In this document: piece by piece, positions 27,101 to 41,090 of the stretch | How positions within the stretch are numbered: position 1 is the stretch's first letter | Layout: each line of letters starts with the position of its first letter | Assembly (NCBI GenBank): GCA_008933995.1 | Contig: WARS01000007.1 | Span: forward strand, 7,856,423 to 7,920,422 | From: Datnioides undecimradiatus | Taxonomy: Eukaryota > Chordata > Actinopteri > Lobotiformes > Datnioididae | Length of the DNA stretch: 64,000 nucleotides | Reading direction: 5' to 3' | Notes under the pieces: generated by a model | What the model saw: the letters and a program-made list of their open reading frames with translations, nothing else | Database searches by the model: none | What the model was told of the DNA's origin: nothing | Position numbers and translations under genes: made by a program

Positions 27101-27939
27101 TGAGCCCCACTTTCTATGATAGTCAAAAAGTGAAACAAAATTTTTGTTCAAATTGATCGTCATATCAAGAGCCTCTGAAAAGCAATATGGTCACCACAGG
27201 TTTCTAATATTATCTTAATTTTAATGTATAATTCAATATGTGATTATATGTGGTTTGTAAGGGGATGTGCGAGAAGGGCAACTTGCTTTCGAGAAACTTC
27301 TTGGAAACTTCCCTCCCTGTTCTTTTTTTTTTGTCTGCTTTGCTTCTCCACATGTATCTATCTGACTGGTTTGCATCCAAGAGGAGATCAGGCACAGCTT
27401 CATCCACAGTGTGGCGTTAGATTGCCATTCAGTCAGAAATGCGCTGAAGCTGTATTCAACAACAGCTGCGCAATGTTGCTTAAAAAAATCTCTTTAACAC
27501 TTTGTGATATGTTTTGCTCCGATCTGAACAACCCTCCCCAACTTGTACCCTCCTCATGCGTCCATTTGCACTTTTTGAACAAGTTTTTTGTCACGTTTTC
27601 CTTTTCTTATATATATATAGAACCCTTTTGTTCTTTAAAACTGGGAATGCTGATAAAACAAGTGGTACAAGAAGAAGAATTTCTTGGATGATGTGACTTT
27701 TGTCCATTGCCGTCGCTTTGTGTCAAAAGCTCCGAGAAACTGCCACTTTCTAGCAGCCATGTTACAGCAGCCGCTTAAACGTCTCCACAAAGTGGCATCC
27801 AGTTCACTTCAGCTGGAGATGCAAAGTGACGAAAGCGGCAATTGTGACTCTGCAGTTCATGTTCTCGACAGAAGAGGGAGACGAAGGTGAAGAGCAGTAT
27901 CAGAGATGACGGACGAGAGAGGAAATAGAGAGAGGCTGA

Positions 27940-27989
27940 TCTGATTGGTCAGGCCGAAGTTCCAGAGAATCTGATTGGTCAGGCAGAAG
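27940..27989. repeat. 30-bp tandem duplication containing ATTGG
   Basis: The unit tctgattggtcaggc-gaag occurs at 27940-27959 and again at 27970-27989 with one mismatch, at a 30-bp spacing. It lies at the start of the tcf4 3' UTR exon, about 40-140 bp after the alternative stop. Confidence 0.75.
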
Positions 27990-28033
27990 CAACAACAGGT
28001 TTGATCAATTGCTGGGTTGTCATGGAAACAACG

Positions 28034-28082
28034 TCAGAGGAAGTGGTCACTCATCATCTTGATGAACTCTGGCACCTTTGAC
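28034..28082 (-). CDS. tcf4: tcf4 final exon, alternative C-terminus
   Basis: A strong acceptor (long pyrimidine run ending tctctttag) places the exon start at 28082. If exon 30161-30308 is spliced from its donor at 30160-30159 (AAAT, then gtaaaa), the junction completes an ATG Met codon and continues SKVPEFIKMMSDHFL to a TGA at 28036-28034. The C-terminus would then be ...GQM-SKVPEFIKMMSDHFL instead of ...GQM-stop. The resulting frame is exact (1563 nt, 520 amino acids in the window without RSRS). The donor has a weak -1 base. In human the corresponding exon is, as far as I recall, 3' UTR. The exon itself is more certain than its coding status. Confidence 0.55.
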
Positions 28083-30160
28083 CTAAAGAGACAAAGAAAA
28101 ATAAAAGGACGGTAGGATGAGGATCACATTGCACACACAAACACAAACACAGTTTTAATAATTTTATGACATTCTGGCCAGAACCTAACATAAAGTAACA
28201 GATGCTACACCACTGCACTCTGATTGAGCCCTACATCACTGCTGGAGATGGTTACAGGAAGAGAACAGAAAATAGACAGCAGTAATGTTGAGTTGCTCAT
28301 TATAAGAATGGACATTTGTGGAAACAAGAACTCTGGACCCCGATATAACTATTATGTGTAATCTTTATGTATTTATTAATGTGTCATAAATGTATTGTGT
28401 AATTCAATACAAAGGCGTTTCCTTAAAGCACAGAGACTGGTGTGAACCCATAATGTCTTAATGTTTTTGGTCTTGGAAAGTTGATAAAGTCAGTAATATG
28501 CTGGGCTGTTTAAATGACCTAAAACCTGCACAAGGCTCCAGTGTATAAATAGCAAACTTAACTTTAATACTCGAGTAAAGCCTTTGCAGATAAGAAATTC
28601 TGTGGTTTTGTCTTGTCTGTGTGGTTACTGCCGCACCTTATCATGGGCCTTTGGTGCCTCAAGCCAAAAGAACATTAGGAAATAAGCTCTGTTACACATT
28701 TAACCTGCTACTCGATTCAACAGGCAAACACGATACAAAGTGAAGTTGTACAGCAAAGAACATGGACAATACACATTCAGTAAAAAGCAAGGACAAACAG
28801 TAAGACAATCACACATTAAAATCACACTTACTGCCAATCTGTTGTTAAAATGTACCCAGACCAGACAGAAACTCAAGATCTGGCCTCACTTTTTAGCCAG
28901 CAGAAATATCATCAGCTTTGACAGACTGTGACTGCCAGGAACTGAACGATGCGCTTCTACAAATTCATTCATATAATTTCAGTCATTTTACCTGAATTAC
29001 ATTTGGTCCATAAGTTGTCTGTGTAACTTTGAACCCTTTGTCTGCTTATTGTTAAGGTGTAACGTCACAAGACAAATAAATAAGTATTTTCTCAGATTAT
29101 TAAGAGTACACTGTTTAACAGTGACCTTATTAATTTAAAACTTTTCAACTTATGTCTGAAACTGCTTTTTGGTTCTACTACAGAATTTCTTTCATCAAAA
29201 ACTTCCAAAAAATTTTTTGTGTTACTTAAATATGCTTTTTGTTTTGTGGTGAACCTTCATTTATCCAGTTAAGTTGAGCTGGGAGGAAAGGGGCCGCTCA
29301 ATGCTCCGAGGCTCCATTGTTCCAATTATGTGTGGTTTTGCCTATAATACACAATCTTTTTGGCCTTTTCACCAAACGTTTCAAGAAATGCTACTGTTGT
29401 GGACAAATTTTCATTGTCCAAATAAAATTGTTTGAGTTTGAATTCACTTAGGGCATGCAGAGAGAGTGTGTATTTTTTAGAGCAATGGGCCTTCAGAACA
29501 ATCTGCGTTTATTTTTTGGATAATGGTTTTGGAATAATTTGGAATTTCAGTCCACTGGGACATTCATCAAACTATCCTTAAGAATGGGCTGTTGGAGAAA
29601 TGGTCCAATGGGAAACAGTTACAGATAGTCACATCTATTTGAACAAATTAGACTTTTTAAAAAAAATAAATAAATAAATTTGTGCTTTCATTTTGAAATT
29701 TGGACCACAAATAAGAAATCTAATTTTCTTTACCTACATTTTCCCAGTATGTGTTCATATGATGGTATAAATGTCACTGTAACTCTGTTCTGAAGGAAAC
29801 AAATGGCTAAAAATTACACAGACACCACATTAATGGACAACTGATGGACAAATGATAACTTGTCCCTGTATTGACACAACTTTTGACCGTGAAAACAGGA
29901 TCATCCTTTTCCAATTTACCTGCCGAAAGCCAAAATGTATGTATTGTTAACCTCAACTCATTTTTATAGAAGGGCTTTTGAGACTGCCATAGATTGTATG
30001 GCAAGTGAGAATTTAAAGGATTTTAAAAAATGACTGCTTGTCGTTTCTGGACTAGTTCCTGAATTTTGATTCTTTGGTTTGAGTTAGAGGTACAACAGCA
30101 GATTAGTTTATAAGTGAAATCTGACCATTCAGGGGGGGAGGAGATGTTGCTGCGTTTTAC
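28083..30160 (-). other. tcf4 terminal intron
   Basis: About 2.1 kb between the last bHLH-side coding exon and the 3' UTR exon. No exon-like segment, ORF or notable repeat was seen beyond short A/T-rich runs. When it is retained, the stop codon directly after GQM is used. Confidence 0.5.
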
Positions 30161-30308
30161 ATTTGTCCCAGGGGGTTTGACCCGTCGCCCATGGCAGCAG
30201 CAGCGTGATGTGCGGCAGCCAATGAGAGTGGAGCCCCGTCTGATGTCACGGTGACCTTCTCCTCCTCACGACGCTTCAGACAGGCTGCCTTGGGATTCAG
30301 GTTTCGCT
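30157..30308 (-). CDS. tcf4: tcf4 exon encoding the C-terminus after the bHLH domain
   Basis: After the acceptor (ctctgtccag) the exon completes a split Glu codon and reads [17 protein letters not shown], the invariant segment that follows helix 2 in all vertebrate E-proteins. The tail is rich in Ser, Ala and His ([13 protein letters not shown]) and ends SNPLGQM followed by TAA at 30159-30157. The GQM end is the tcf4 signature; as I recall, tcf12 and tcf3 end in GHM. The alanine/histidine stretch is longer than in mammals. The same GT that starts the possible donor forms part of the ATG-TAA overlap, so splicing and the stop are mutually exclusive. Confidence 0.95.
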
Positions 30309-30779
30309 CTGGACAGAGGGAGAAAGGGCAGACATTGTTATTAATTCTGGTATTTTCTGTCTGGAAAAATGTGTCCTGACTGTACTGTGAGGCCAAGAGG
30401 CCAAAAAAACTTCAGCACGGTTGATTCCAATCAACAGGTGCCACTGCTGCCCTCTCCTGGAGCTGCTTGAGCACTACTGCTGGAAATCTTATTTCACCTA
30501 TTGACCCCTGATTCCCATTGGAAATGGATTTTAAAAATAATGACAAGAGAAAAAAAAAAAATCAGTAAAACTGTCGTTGTTGCACTTTCCTTTTAGAACA
30601 GACCAGGAAAAGGTCTGTGGCCAGAAATGTTAAACATCAGTTTCCATTTTTATAAATTTGTTATTTCAGGATTGTGCACACAAAGAGCAATGCCTCAATT
30701 AAAATGAATCAAATGTGTCCAAACTTGAACAATAACATAAAATATAAGTATTGGTGATGAGATCTTAACAGGGGAGTCA

Positions 30780-32893
<2,114 letters not shown>

Positions 32894-33059
32894 CTAGATC
32901 TTGACCTATCAATAGCTTTGAGCTCCTTGCTGTCGACGTCCTCCTTCTTGGTGTCCAGGGGCTTCGTGTCTTGCAGGAGGTTCTCATCCCCTTCATCCTC
33001 AGACTTGATCTCCGAGCTGACGGAGGAGGTGCTCTGGCCCTGAAGGCCTCCAGACAGGG
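32894..33059 (-). CDS. tcf4: tcf4 acidic exon with alternative donors (RSRS cassette)
   Basis: The exon reads [20 protein letters not shown] then an acidic and lysine-rich stretch ([13 protein letters not shown]...KELKAID). It has two donors 12 nt apart. The proximal one (GATAG, then gtcaag) ends the exon at 32906, and the distal one (ATCTAG, then gtaacc) ends it at 32894. Joined to the next exon they give ID-S-NNDD or ID-RSRS-NNDD. The RSRS insert is the documented minus/plus isoform pair of mammalian TCF4. IKSE within SEIKSED matches a sumoylation consensus. The acceptor (cctcctgcag) is good. Confidence 0.93.
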
Positions 33060-33711
33060 CTGCAGGAGGATGGTGGAGAAAAGAGAGGAAGGAGACAGAT
33101 AGATGAAAAAGAAAAGTTGTTTGAAAGCTCAGAAAGCCAGCGCATGGGCATTTGAGCTTGGAATATTTTGTTACATATACAATATGGATTTGATTTAGCT
33201 GCCATATCCCAAACTGTTTTATGAGCATCCACGTAGTCGCACTTAATCATTTCTAACTGCAGAGTCTCCAACTCAGCCAAGACCCACATACGTGGCAAAA
33301 GAACAGGAAGAAAGGCTGCAAAGCACAATCAGCTCCATCTAAATCAACACTAATGCAACTGATTCTGTTAACCTTTACTCCTCTACAAATATGATATAAA
33401 ACAGCTAACATAGGCTAGAATTGGCTGTCCTGGAATAGTGTCTAAGACCATCCCATCAGAATATTAAAGAGCTTCCCATTCTGCCAACGTAGTGTGAATG
33501 CAGCATCAAGCATGTCTGAATGCAAGTAAATCTCCAGTTGACCTCCGAGATGGCGGCATGGGAGAGTTGTGATGCAGACGTAAAGCCTCTGAACCCTCTA
33601 TCTGCCTCTCTCCTCAGCTCAACAGTGCAAGTCTTTATTTGACGTCTGTATGGATCCGACACTGGGATGCTGCCAACTTCTCAGTCAACACAAAACACTC
33701 TGCTCTGCTCC

Positions 33712-33731
33712 CACACACACACACACACACG
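33712..33731. repeat. (CA)n microsatellite
   Basis: A short CA run inside the tcf4 intron between the exons ending at 35284 and starting at 33059. Confidence 0.85.
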
Positions 33732-34940
33732 CGACCAACTGTCGGCCATTTTGAATCTCCGTCTGCCTGACTGGAGGCATTTTGTGTGCAGCTTTGAGTG
33801 ACGGCCTGTGTTTGGTTTGTGTGTGCGTGTATGTGAGTTTTCCCATACAATCGCTGTGTGTTTGTGCATAAATAGCTGCATTTAAAAAGGATTTAAACTG
33901 TGAAAAGTGACTTTGTGCTTTCTGAATGTTCGACTGAGGCCAGGCAGACACAAATTGACGCCAGAGGAGACCGAACGCAACATTTTTAGTGGGGAAAAAA
34001 AAAAAAAAAGATGTACTGAGTGCAGCAAATCTGAAACCTAGTTTAGTTTTCATGTCTCTAATCTAATCCAGTTTCTGGCTGAAGTTTGAGACCCTGTCGA
34101 CACCACATGAGATAAAACATCTGTCTTCCTCCTGGTTTAAGGTGTGATTTGGCTTGCCTGTGTCCAAGGAATTCTGTTTCTTAAGGATGATTTCACACCT
34201 TGTGATTTATGTTCGACTGCCAGCATTTCACAAGTTGGGTGCACTTTTAATTATGTCTTATATATAAATCCACTGATATGTGTATATTATTAAATAAAAT
34301 CAAATCACCAAATGTCTGCAAAAAATAAAACATACTCAAAAGAATGAGAAGGAGTTTATACATGTAATAAAAATATAAAGATACTATAATACCAGTATAT
34401 TATAAATCTTTACTGTTCATAATTATTTTGAAATTGAGAGAGAGAAAGAGGAGGAAACCACAGCTCTGCTACTGAATTTGAAGTGTTTGCTGCCAAAAAC
34501 ATTTTAATACCCTTTATTTACAGCCTCTACACACCCTCAACTATGTGTGTGCGCGTGTGTGAGAGTAAGGAACAACTTCTTCTGCGCAAGAGTGTGTGTG
34601 TGTGTGCTTCTTTCTCTCTCTCTCTCTCACCTCATTACACACTTGGCTGTGGCTGCCGCTGGCTGAACTCTGCTGCCAGCAGACTCATTTTCAGCCTTTA
34701 AAAACGAGCTCAGGGCTAATTTGCTCCACACTGCGCTCATATACACTTTTCCACTTCCATATTCATATCACACATACTGTATTTATTTACCCTCCTTGTT
34801 AGGCTCTTTTACCGCTCGGGCGGTGAAGTCGAGGCCTGCCAGCTGAGATCCACGTGTGCGTCTGCGCTCGCCTGACAAGCCTCAATTTCACTGAACTCTG
34901 TCTCAACTCTCTGATCCTCATTCTGGGACAGTTTCCTCAT

Positions 34941-35229
34941 CTTCAACTTCTTTTTTAATATTTTGGCTTTCCTTGTTACCATTTTGTTTCTCTTCTTTTC
35001 ATCTCTGCTCCTTTTCATCTTCTTTGTTTTGTATCTGCTTCTTTTTTCTTCCCTGCAACTTGCTTTTCATCTGCAACTCTTTTCTGTATCTTCCAATCTT
35101 TTTGTTTCTTCAGTATTATCTTTCCTACTCATCTTTTCTCCTCTCCATCCATTTCTTCCTCTCTCTATTTCCTCTCTGTCTTCCTAGTTTCTCTGTCTTT
35201 GACTTATTTCTTTTCCTTGTCATCCTTTT
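34941..35229. repeat. pyrimidine-rich tract (plus strand)
   Basis: Almost 290 bp of C/T-rich sequence on the plus strand, so the tcf4 pre-mRNA is purine-rich here. It lies 55-340 nt into the intron downstream of the donor of the exon at 35284-35422. The open reading frames inside it are low-complexity artefacts. Confidence 0.7.
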
Positions 35230-35283
35230 CTAATTAGGTATTTTCTGTGTGCTCTTGTTTAGTCACTGTCAGATGAATCTTAC

Positions 35284-35422
35284 CGCGGTACGGGTCGGGC
35301 TGGTTGAGGTCCGGCGAGGTGGCCGACTGAACGGGAAGCTGAGGCACCGACACTTGACCGGCCATTGAGTGTCCGGCACGCAAACCACCCACGCCGCTGC
35401 CGTCTTCTCTGTGAGAGCCCAC
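35284..35422 (-). CDS. tcf4: tcf4 exon, conserved [14 protein letters not shown] segment
   Basis: A 139-bp exon reading [13 protein letters not shown]..., then a segment ending [21 protein letters not shown], ahead of the bHLH domain. The last part is nearly identical to mammalian TCF4, while the middle ([11 protein letters not shown]) has diverged and lacks the mammalian LLPN stretch. It joins its neighbours in phase 0 (5') and phase 1 (3'). The acceptor is ctgttttccag and the donor is gtaaga. It follows a 12.6-kb intron. Confidence 0.95.
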
Positions 35423-36101
35423 CTGGAAAACAGAGAAAAAACATTTTTTACTTGCACAAACAGCTGCTTCGAGTCTGTCTGCAGACGATCTGAACACAAC
35501 GGTGAATCAAACCTGTGAAGTCCAGATGTAGAATGAACCTGTTTCATGTCTGAACTGACTGAGGCTGGTTTGAGCTCTAATGTCTCTAAACTCACTTGGC
35601 TGAGCTGTGAAGCTGTGAAGGCCTCTGAGACACAATTATGATTTTGTATTTTAGCAATGCAATTGACTTGACTGTACCACACTCAGTACTGGCATGCTGA
35701 TTTAATTATTACCCCATTAAGTACAATTATCACAACATTTTTTCAATTATTAATTATTAATCATTGAAAGTACCCGACTGGTGTATTTGATTGTTTTATT
35801 TCTTATGCTTCATATATTTTTAGCCGTATAACAGTATAACGTGACGAGAAAGAATGAGAGGGAAGAAAAAGAAAAAATATAACTTTTTCAACACAACGAA
35901 ATGGATGGATTTTTAGACATGAGATGGTCTAAAAAAATACATTCTAGAAGAAAAATACATGGTCCACAAATATAAAATGCTAATATTTCTCATTTCATTT
36001 GTTCTTCTCCAGAGGTTGTAGTTCTGTAATTGGCCTGCTGAGGGCATCCTCTGCCTGTCTAAGACACAAAAGATCTCTATGAGTCCCTCGTGCTCTCTCC
36101 C

Positions 36102-36161
<60 letters not shown>
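36102..36161. repeat. (CA)n microsatellite, about 60 bp
   Basis: One of the longest CA runs of the window. A GTGC/GTGT compound tract follows at 36244-36290 and a mixed CA/CG tract at 36464-36512. Confidence 0.95.
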
Positions 36162-36166
<5 letters not shown>

Positions 36167-36642
36167 GCCTGATGTTTTTTTTTTCTGCATTTTTTCCAGA
36201 ATACAACTCCGGTAGACAAACTGTGCTGCTGCTCGAACACTGCCTGTGTGTGTGTGTGTGCGTGCGTGTGTGCGTGCGTGTGTATGCTTGTCTCAGTCCA
36301 GGTTCATATCTGCATGTCTGACATGTATATTTACAGTTTTCCTCTTTTTTACAACCCAAGTGTGTCTTCTTGTTTTTCATGTGTGTTTTCATACTGTAAG
36401 GGTGTGTATGTGTTTGTGTGTGTGAGTGCGTGGTTGGCTGAATCCTATCCATCTGTCTGCCACGCACACACACATAGGCGCGCACCCATACACGCATACA
36501 CACGTGCACACAACAGCACAACAACTGACAATTATCTTAATGCCCATATGTTTAATTGTGGGATTTCTAATTCCCAGAGCACCGAGCAGCTTCCAGCAGG
36601 GACTCACTGTTTTGGCATGAGATGGGTTCTCTCTTTTTGTGA

Positions 36643-36662
36643 GTGTGTGTGTGTGTGTGTGT
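36643..36662. repeat. (GT)n microsatellite
   Basis: A 20-bp GT run within the large tcf4 intron. Confidence 0.85.
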
Positions 36663-38210
36663 TTCTTGTGCCATCCAGTGGTTCAGAATAGCGTCTCTCA
36701 CCCTACGATTCCTAAGCTTATAAATATTGTGTAAAAGTTTCAAACAATATGCTGAATGGCAGTGTTGACACAGTGTGGAGGGTCTTTAATAGTCTCATAA
36801 TCAGGCTGAAGTGTGTTTTCATTCATCAACAATTCATTATTCAGTCGGACACCATGCTCATGGTGGCTTTTTGGGGGGGGTCAATTAGCAGACAGTGACG
36901 AATCCATTCAGCCACTTTCATTTTCATTTAATTTTCACTTGAAACAGTGGCGGTGGATGCAAGGAGCACTTAACTCAACGTTTTTCACATCAAATAAATA
37001 ATTTGATTGGAGAGTTTTTATTTAGCCATTGTTTTTCTTTCACAAGGGCTCTGTCAGAGTAAGATGATGTTGCCGTTCATCAAGGGGCACTTCATGTATT
37101 TGCGCAAAATTGTCAGATTTGCGATGGACAATTTTAAAAGAATATTAAAACTGATGTGGCAGAGCAGAGATATCACCGTCTTTGTACCAGCCTTCTTCTT
37201 TGTCCAAACCTGACGTCTACATTACCCGCAATACAACTCAAGAGTTTGGTGAGAGAATCTGGTGTCTTTTGCTAGTAGCGGCTAATATTGTGTTATGCTG
37301 CTAAAATCAAGCGGATACGATGTGTGAGCTACAGACTCCTCGACTCCTGTCCACTGACTGATGAGTAAAACTGGTTAGCCCCGCCCACGCAGCTCTGATT
37401 GGCTTGATTGCCTTTCCAACCTTGGAAAACAGCTGCAGACAAGCTCAGCATCGGCTAGAATAAAACTACTTGGCCAAAGGTTTTCTCTGTGTCAGTTTGT
37501 GTTAATTTGATTATGCAGAACTTTGAGAGCATTTAAGACAGAGGTCTTTGAATTGGCACAAGGCTCTTAAACATGACAGGGAAAAACCATCAGCTAGTAT
37601 AGAGCTTGTCTTAGCTGAGTCTGGGGCACATGTTCCAAAAACCTGACTGACACTGAATGCAGGATTCATTAGACGCCCCTGGGACTCTTGTAAGTAAGTA
37701 AGCGTGTTCTCCTTTTTTGAGACCTTAGCAAATGTAAAGAAAAAAAATGTTGTCTGGCTGTGTTCATTTTTGAAGCAGATCATACAGTAAGGGTGACTGG
37801 TTCGTAAAACAAAGGAGAATGAGATGGTGAACAGGCACGGTCATTATGTCATCAGTCTGTTCGGCTTAACGCTGGCGGCTTGAGTCAGTGTGGACCTAAA
37901 CATTTGCAGAAATATGAAAAGTTTTATTGGATGTTCAGTGTTTTAGATTTATATGTAATGTGTGATGCACATTTTTTTTTAAAAATGTCACTGAAATACA
38001 TGATTACTCTTGATTGCTTTGACTTTTTTGGTGCATTGTATCATAATCGTAGTGTAAATAAAGTTGTTTTGAAAATCAAATCCCTCTGTCTGTCTGTTAA
38101 TCCAGCTGGCTGACAGAGAGGTCTTGCCCACCACATGCCAAACTCCCCTCTCGCTCCATGCAAATATCACAAAATGTCGACCGGCTTGTCTGCATGCATG
38201 TGTCTTGCTC

Positions 38211-38241
<31 letters not shown>

Positions 38242-38245
38242 GTGT
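38211..38245. repeat. (TG)n microsatellite
   Basis: A 35-bp TG run with one CG interruption, in the large tcf4 intron. Confidence 0.9.
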
Positions 38246-40047
38246 TTTAAACTCCATCTATTCGTCCATACGTCTGTTTGCTCCCTTATTTATTATTTGC
38301 CTCTCGTCTTTCTGTCTTTTCTTTCCGTTCTCTGCCTTTCATCACCGCCTGGATTCCCAAATGTAAAATGGCAGCAGAGAGGGAGACAGAGAGGGTGGCG
38401 TACATTTTTAATGGAGGGCTTTTATATTTTAACGAGCCTTCCTTCTCTCTTGCTTAATTTAGTCCAATGAGGAGGGAAGACGAGGAGACAGACGGAGGAG
38501 AAAAATATAAATAAATTACACATAAACTGGTCTGCTGCTGGTGTAGCTCAGACAGTCACCACCAACCACAGCCACGTCCACTTATCCACCATCCCTCAAG
38601 TCCAAGACATCTGATTGGATGATGGATAAACCTAATCATGCAGCCAATAACAATATGCGAGTACAGTGAGTACAATTTGTTGATTCTGTCAGCCATGACC
38701 GTGACCGAAAGCTGTGGAAAAGGCTAGTAAGTCAATCTTGAGATCTTAAGATTATCTTGTTGAAGTGTTTGCATTTGTTTTGGTTTAGTCTGATTTTTGT
38801 CATAGTTGCATTCAAGGACGCTTGGACATCTGTGATTTGATTTTAGACAGATGGAAAACATTCAGGAGATATTGTGTCTAAAAATCAAACCAAGACAACA
38901 AATAAGACACACACACATGGCTGCAGCGGAAAGTATGAAGTGAATATTTCTGGTTGATTTTCGAAAGGCAGCTGTTTAGCAACTGACTGAAAAAAAAAAA
39001 ACAAAAAAAAAAAACAGATGTCGGAGTGTCCTTGAATGCACCAACAGGGACAGTTTTCCAAACAGTCACTGCTCTTGACTGCACGTCAAAACAGGGTAAC
39101 AAAATATCTCCTAGTCGGTGCGTTCAAGGACCCTGCAAAATCAGTAAGTTATAGTTTTAGTTGGTCACAACATCCAATCTGACACAACATAGCTCCTGAT
39201 TTTTTTTCCCAACCAATACATACAGTTGGATGTCTGAGCTTCCTGAATACACCACCAATTCACTGTGTGACTTTACTGTCACATTGACAAGACATAAGAC
39301 TGAATCTAGGGCAGGCTATGCTAACTGTGAAGGATTTCTCAGTACTATGAGCTGATTTTAACAGAAAGGAACTGAAACCTTCTGTGAAGCAGGGAAATAA
39401 AGGCAAAAACTGACTATGTTACTTGGACAATGCAGTATGGTAAAGCTGATAACGATTAAGGGTACAAAAGGTAGAGTGAGTGCTTGGTACGATGTGTTTT
39501 AGTGTGCAGCAAAGACTTTGTTCATTTTGGAACTTTTTCCAATACATCAGTTCAGGGGGAAAAAAGCACAATTTATGCCAAACTGTGTGAGCGAGAAATT
39601 AAAAACTCTGCCAAAATAAGTTTTCTGTTTTAAATCATAAAACCCTCACAAACAATGAGTAAACACGACTAAGAGTCTGACCAGACATTTGGACCTGACA
39701 GGTTTTCGATACTTAACTCTGTAGACATATTTCTGTTGGTAAAAAGTATTGAATGCCACAGGTATTACAGCAATAACATTTGACGTAACTTCAACAAAAT
39801 AATGTTATATGACCATGGCACAAGAAGGGTTATACGTATTTAAAACATATATGCTAAATAAATACCAGCCCAAACAGCAAGTGATAAGTGTCTCCTCAGC
39901 CTCTTTACACAGAGTCCGACTTAACTGAATAAAAAATAAAAAGCTGAGCAGCTGTCATCTGCAACGTTGTTGAGCAGTGGGAAGTGTGTTCAATTAACAT
40001 GTATGTGCATGTGTGCGACAGAAACAGAGAGAGAGCTGATTACTCAC

Positions 40048-40070
40048 GAAGAAGAAGAAGAAGAAGAAGA
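40048..40070. repeat. (GAA)n trinucleotide repeat
   Basis: About seven GAA units on the plus strand, hence TTC in the tcf4 transcript. CA-rich sequence follows at 40136-40194. Confidence 0.85.
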
Positions 40071-40884
40071 GAGAGAAAGGAATTTCTGGGTCAAGACATG
40101 ACAAACACACACATTTTCATTCAGTCTTTCTACTCCACCCAGCACACACATACACACACACACAGGCCGACGCACACACACATACACGCAGACAGATTTG
40201 TCATGCAGTTATAAACACTAACGACAAGTCGGTCTGAGAGAAGAATAAACTCTGTCAATTGACTAACTGTGTAAATTGTAATATTTCATCTTGTATTAGA
40301 TGGATTTCTGCAATTTCCTTTTGTCGTGTTCAATTATTGTCGCGGTCCAAAGAAACACCTCTGCACGGGAGCAGGAGACAAAAGGAGGAGAAGTCTGAAG
40401 AAATTTTACTGGACACAAAGACACAATAAAACTTTTATGATACAGTACAGTGCTACTAGCTACATGAAAAAGAATCTTTAAATATAATGTTTGTTCTAGT
40501 GGTGATAATTGGAGAAATCCAAAGGGTTCATCCTCAGTGGAGCAGGAACATCATCCAAAAAGTGTCCTTACTTTAGGCCCTTCATATAATGATATTTCCT
40601 GTGCTGCAATGAGTTTCCAAGTTTTAAACTAAAGCACAGACAACGAAAAATACAGAGGAAATGGATTTGTGTCACTGAAGAACAGAAACTGGTAACATTT
40701 CCCCAAAAATATGAGAAAATGCTTCTTTGTAACTACAAGATCTGCCTAATTTTAATTAAAATAAACACCTCTGTTTGAAAAAAAAAAATGGCAGTTCAAT
40801 GTGATTCTGTAGATTAAATATACAGTACATTCAATACTGTAAACAAACTGGAATAGCGTCTACGTTGAGTCTACATTACCCTTT

Positions 40885-40922
40885 ACACACGCGCACGCAC
40901 GCACACACACACACACACACAC
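40885..40922. repeat. compound CA/CG microsatellite
   Basis: An acacgcgcacgcacgc head runs into a pure CA tract. A second compound tract of about 79 bp lies 90 bp away at 41012-41090. Confidence 0.9.
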
Positions 40923-41011
40923 CCTCTCCTGGTGGAACATTCTTCAAACTGTACAGTCTCTCCTCTGTGCAAACTGAACACTTGACAGAAAGCACCTGCT
41001 GCAGCAACGTC

Positions 41012-41033
41012 AACACACACACACATGCACGCT

Positions 41034-41074
<41 letters not shown>

Positions 41075-41090
41075 GTACACGCACACACAG
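41012..41090. repeat. compound CA microsatellite
   Basis: CA runs interrupted by atgcacgctg and ending in acgcgtacacgc. The alternating purine-pyrimidine pattern extends over about 79 bp. Confidence 0.9.

Larger units (their letters stand above)
22605..28033 (-). other. tcf4: tcf4 3' UTR (extent uncertain)
   Basis: Downstream of the last exon's acceptor the minus strand runs without further splice-like exons into A/T-rich sequence, as expected of a long E-protein 3' UTR. Several AATAAA signals exist on the minus strand: one at 24701-24706, and a cluster of overlapping ones at about 22611-22624, which sets the lower limit used here. A length of about 5.4 kb would be in keeping with the long human TCF4 3' UTR as I remember it. 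A MITE-like insertion (23418-23784) lies inside the interval, so the real end could be nearer 24.7 kb. RNA ends cannot be fixed from sequence alone. Confidence 0.4.

Noticed and set aside
35913..36524. 203-codon minus-strand open frame
   Set aside because: It translates CA/GT repeats into Cys-Val and Thr-His runs and does not resemble a protein.
37370..37425. GC box plus inverted CCAAT motif (ccccgcccacg, gattggct) as an internal tcf4 promoter
   Set aside because: Such blocks are common in degenerate fish repeats. No CpG island, first exon or start codon with a donor is nearby.
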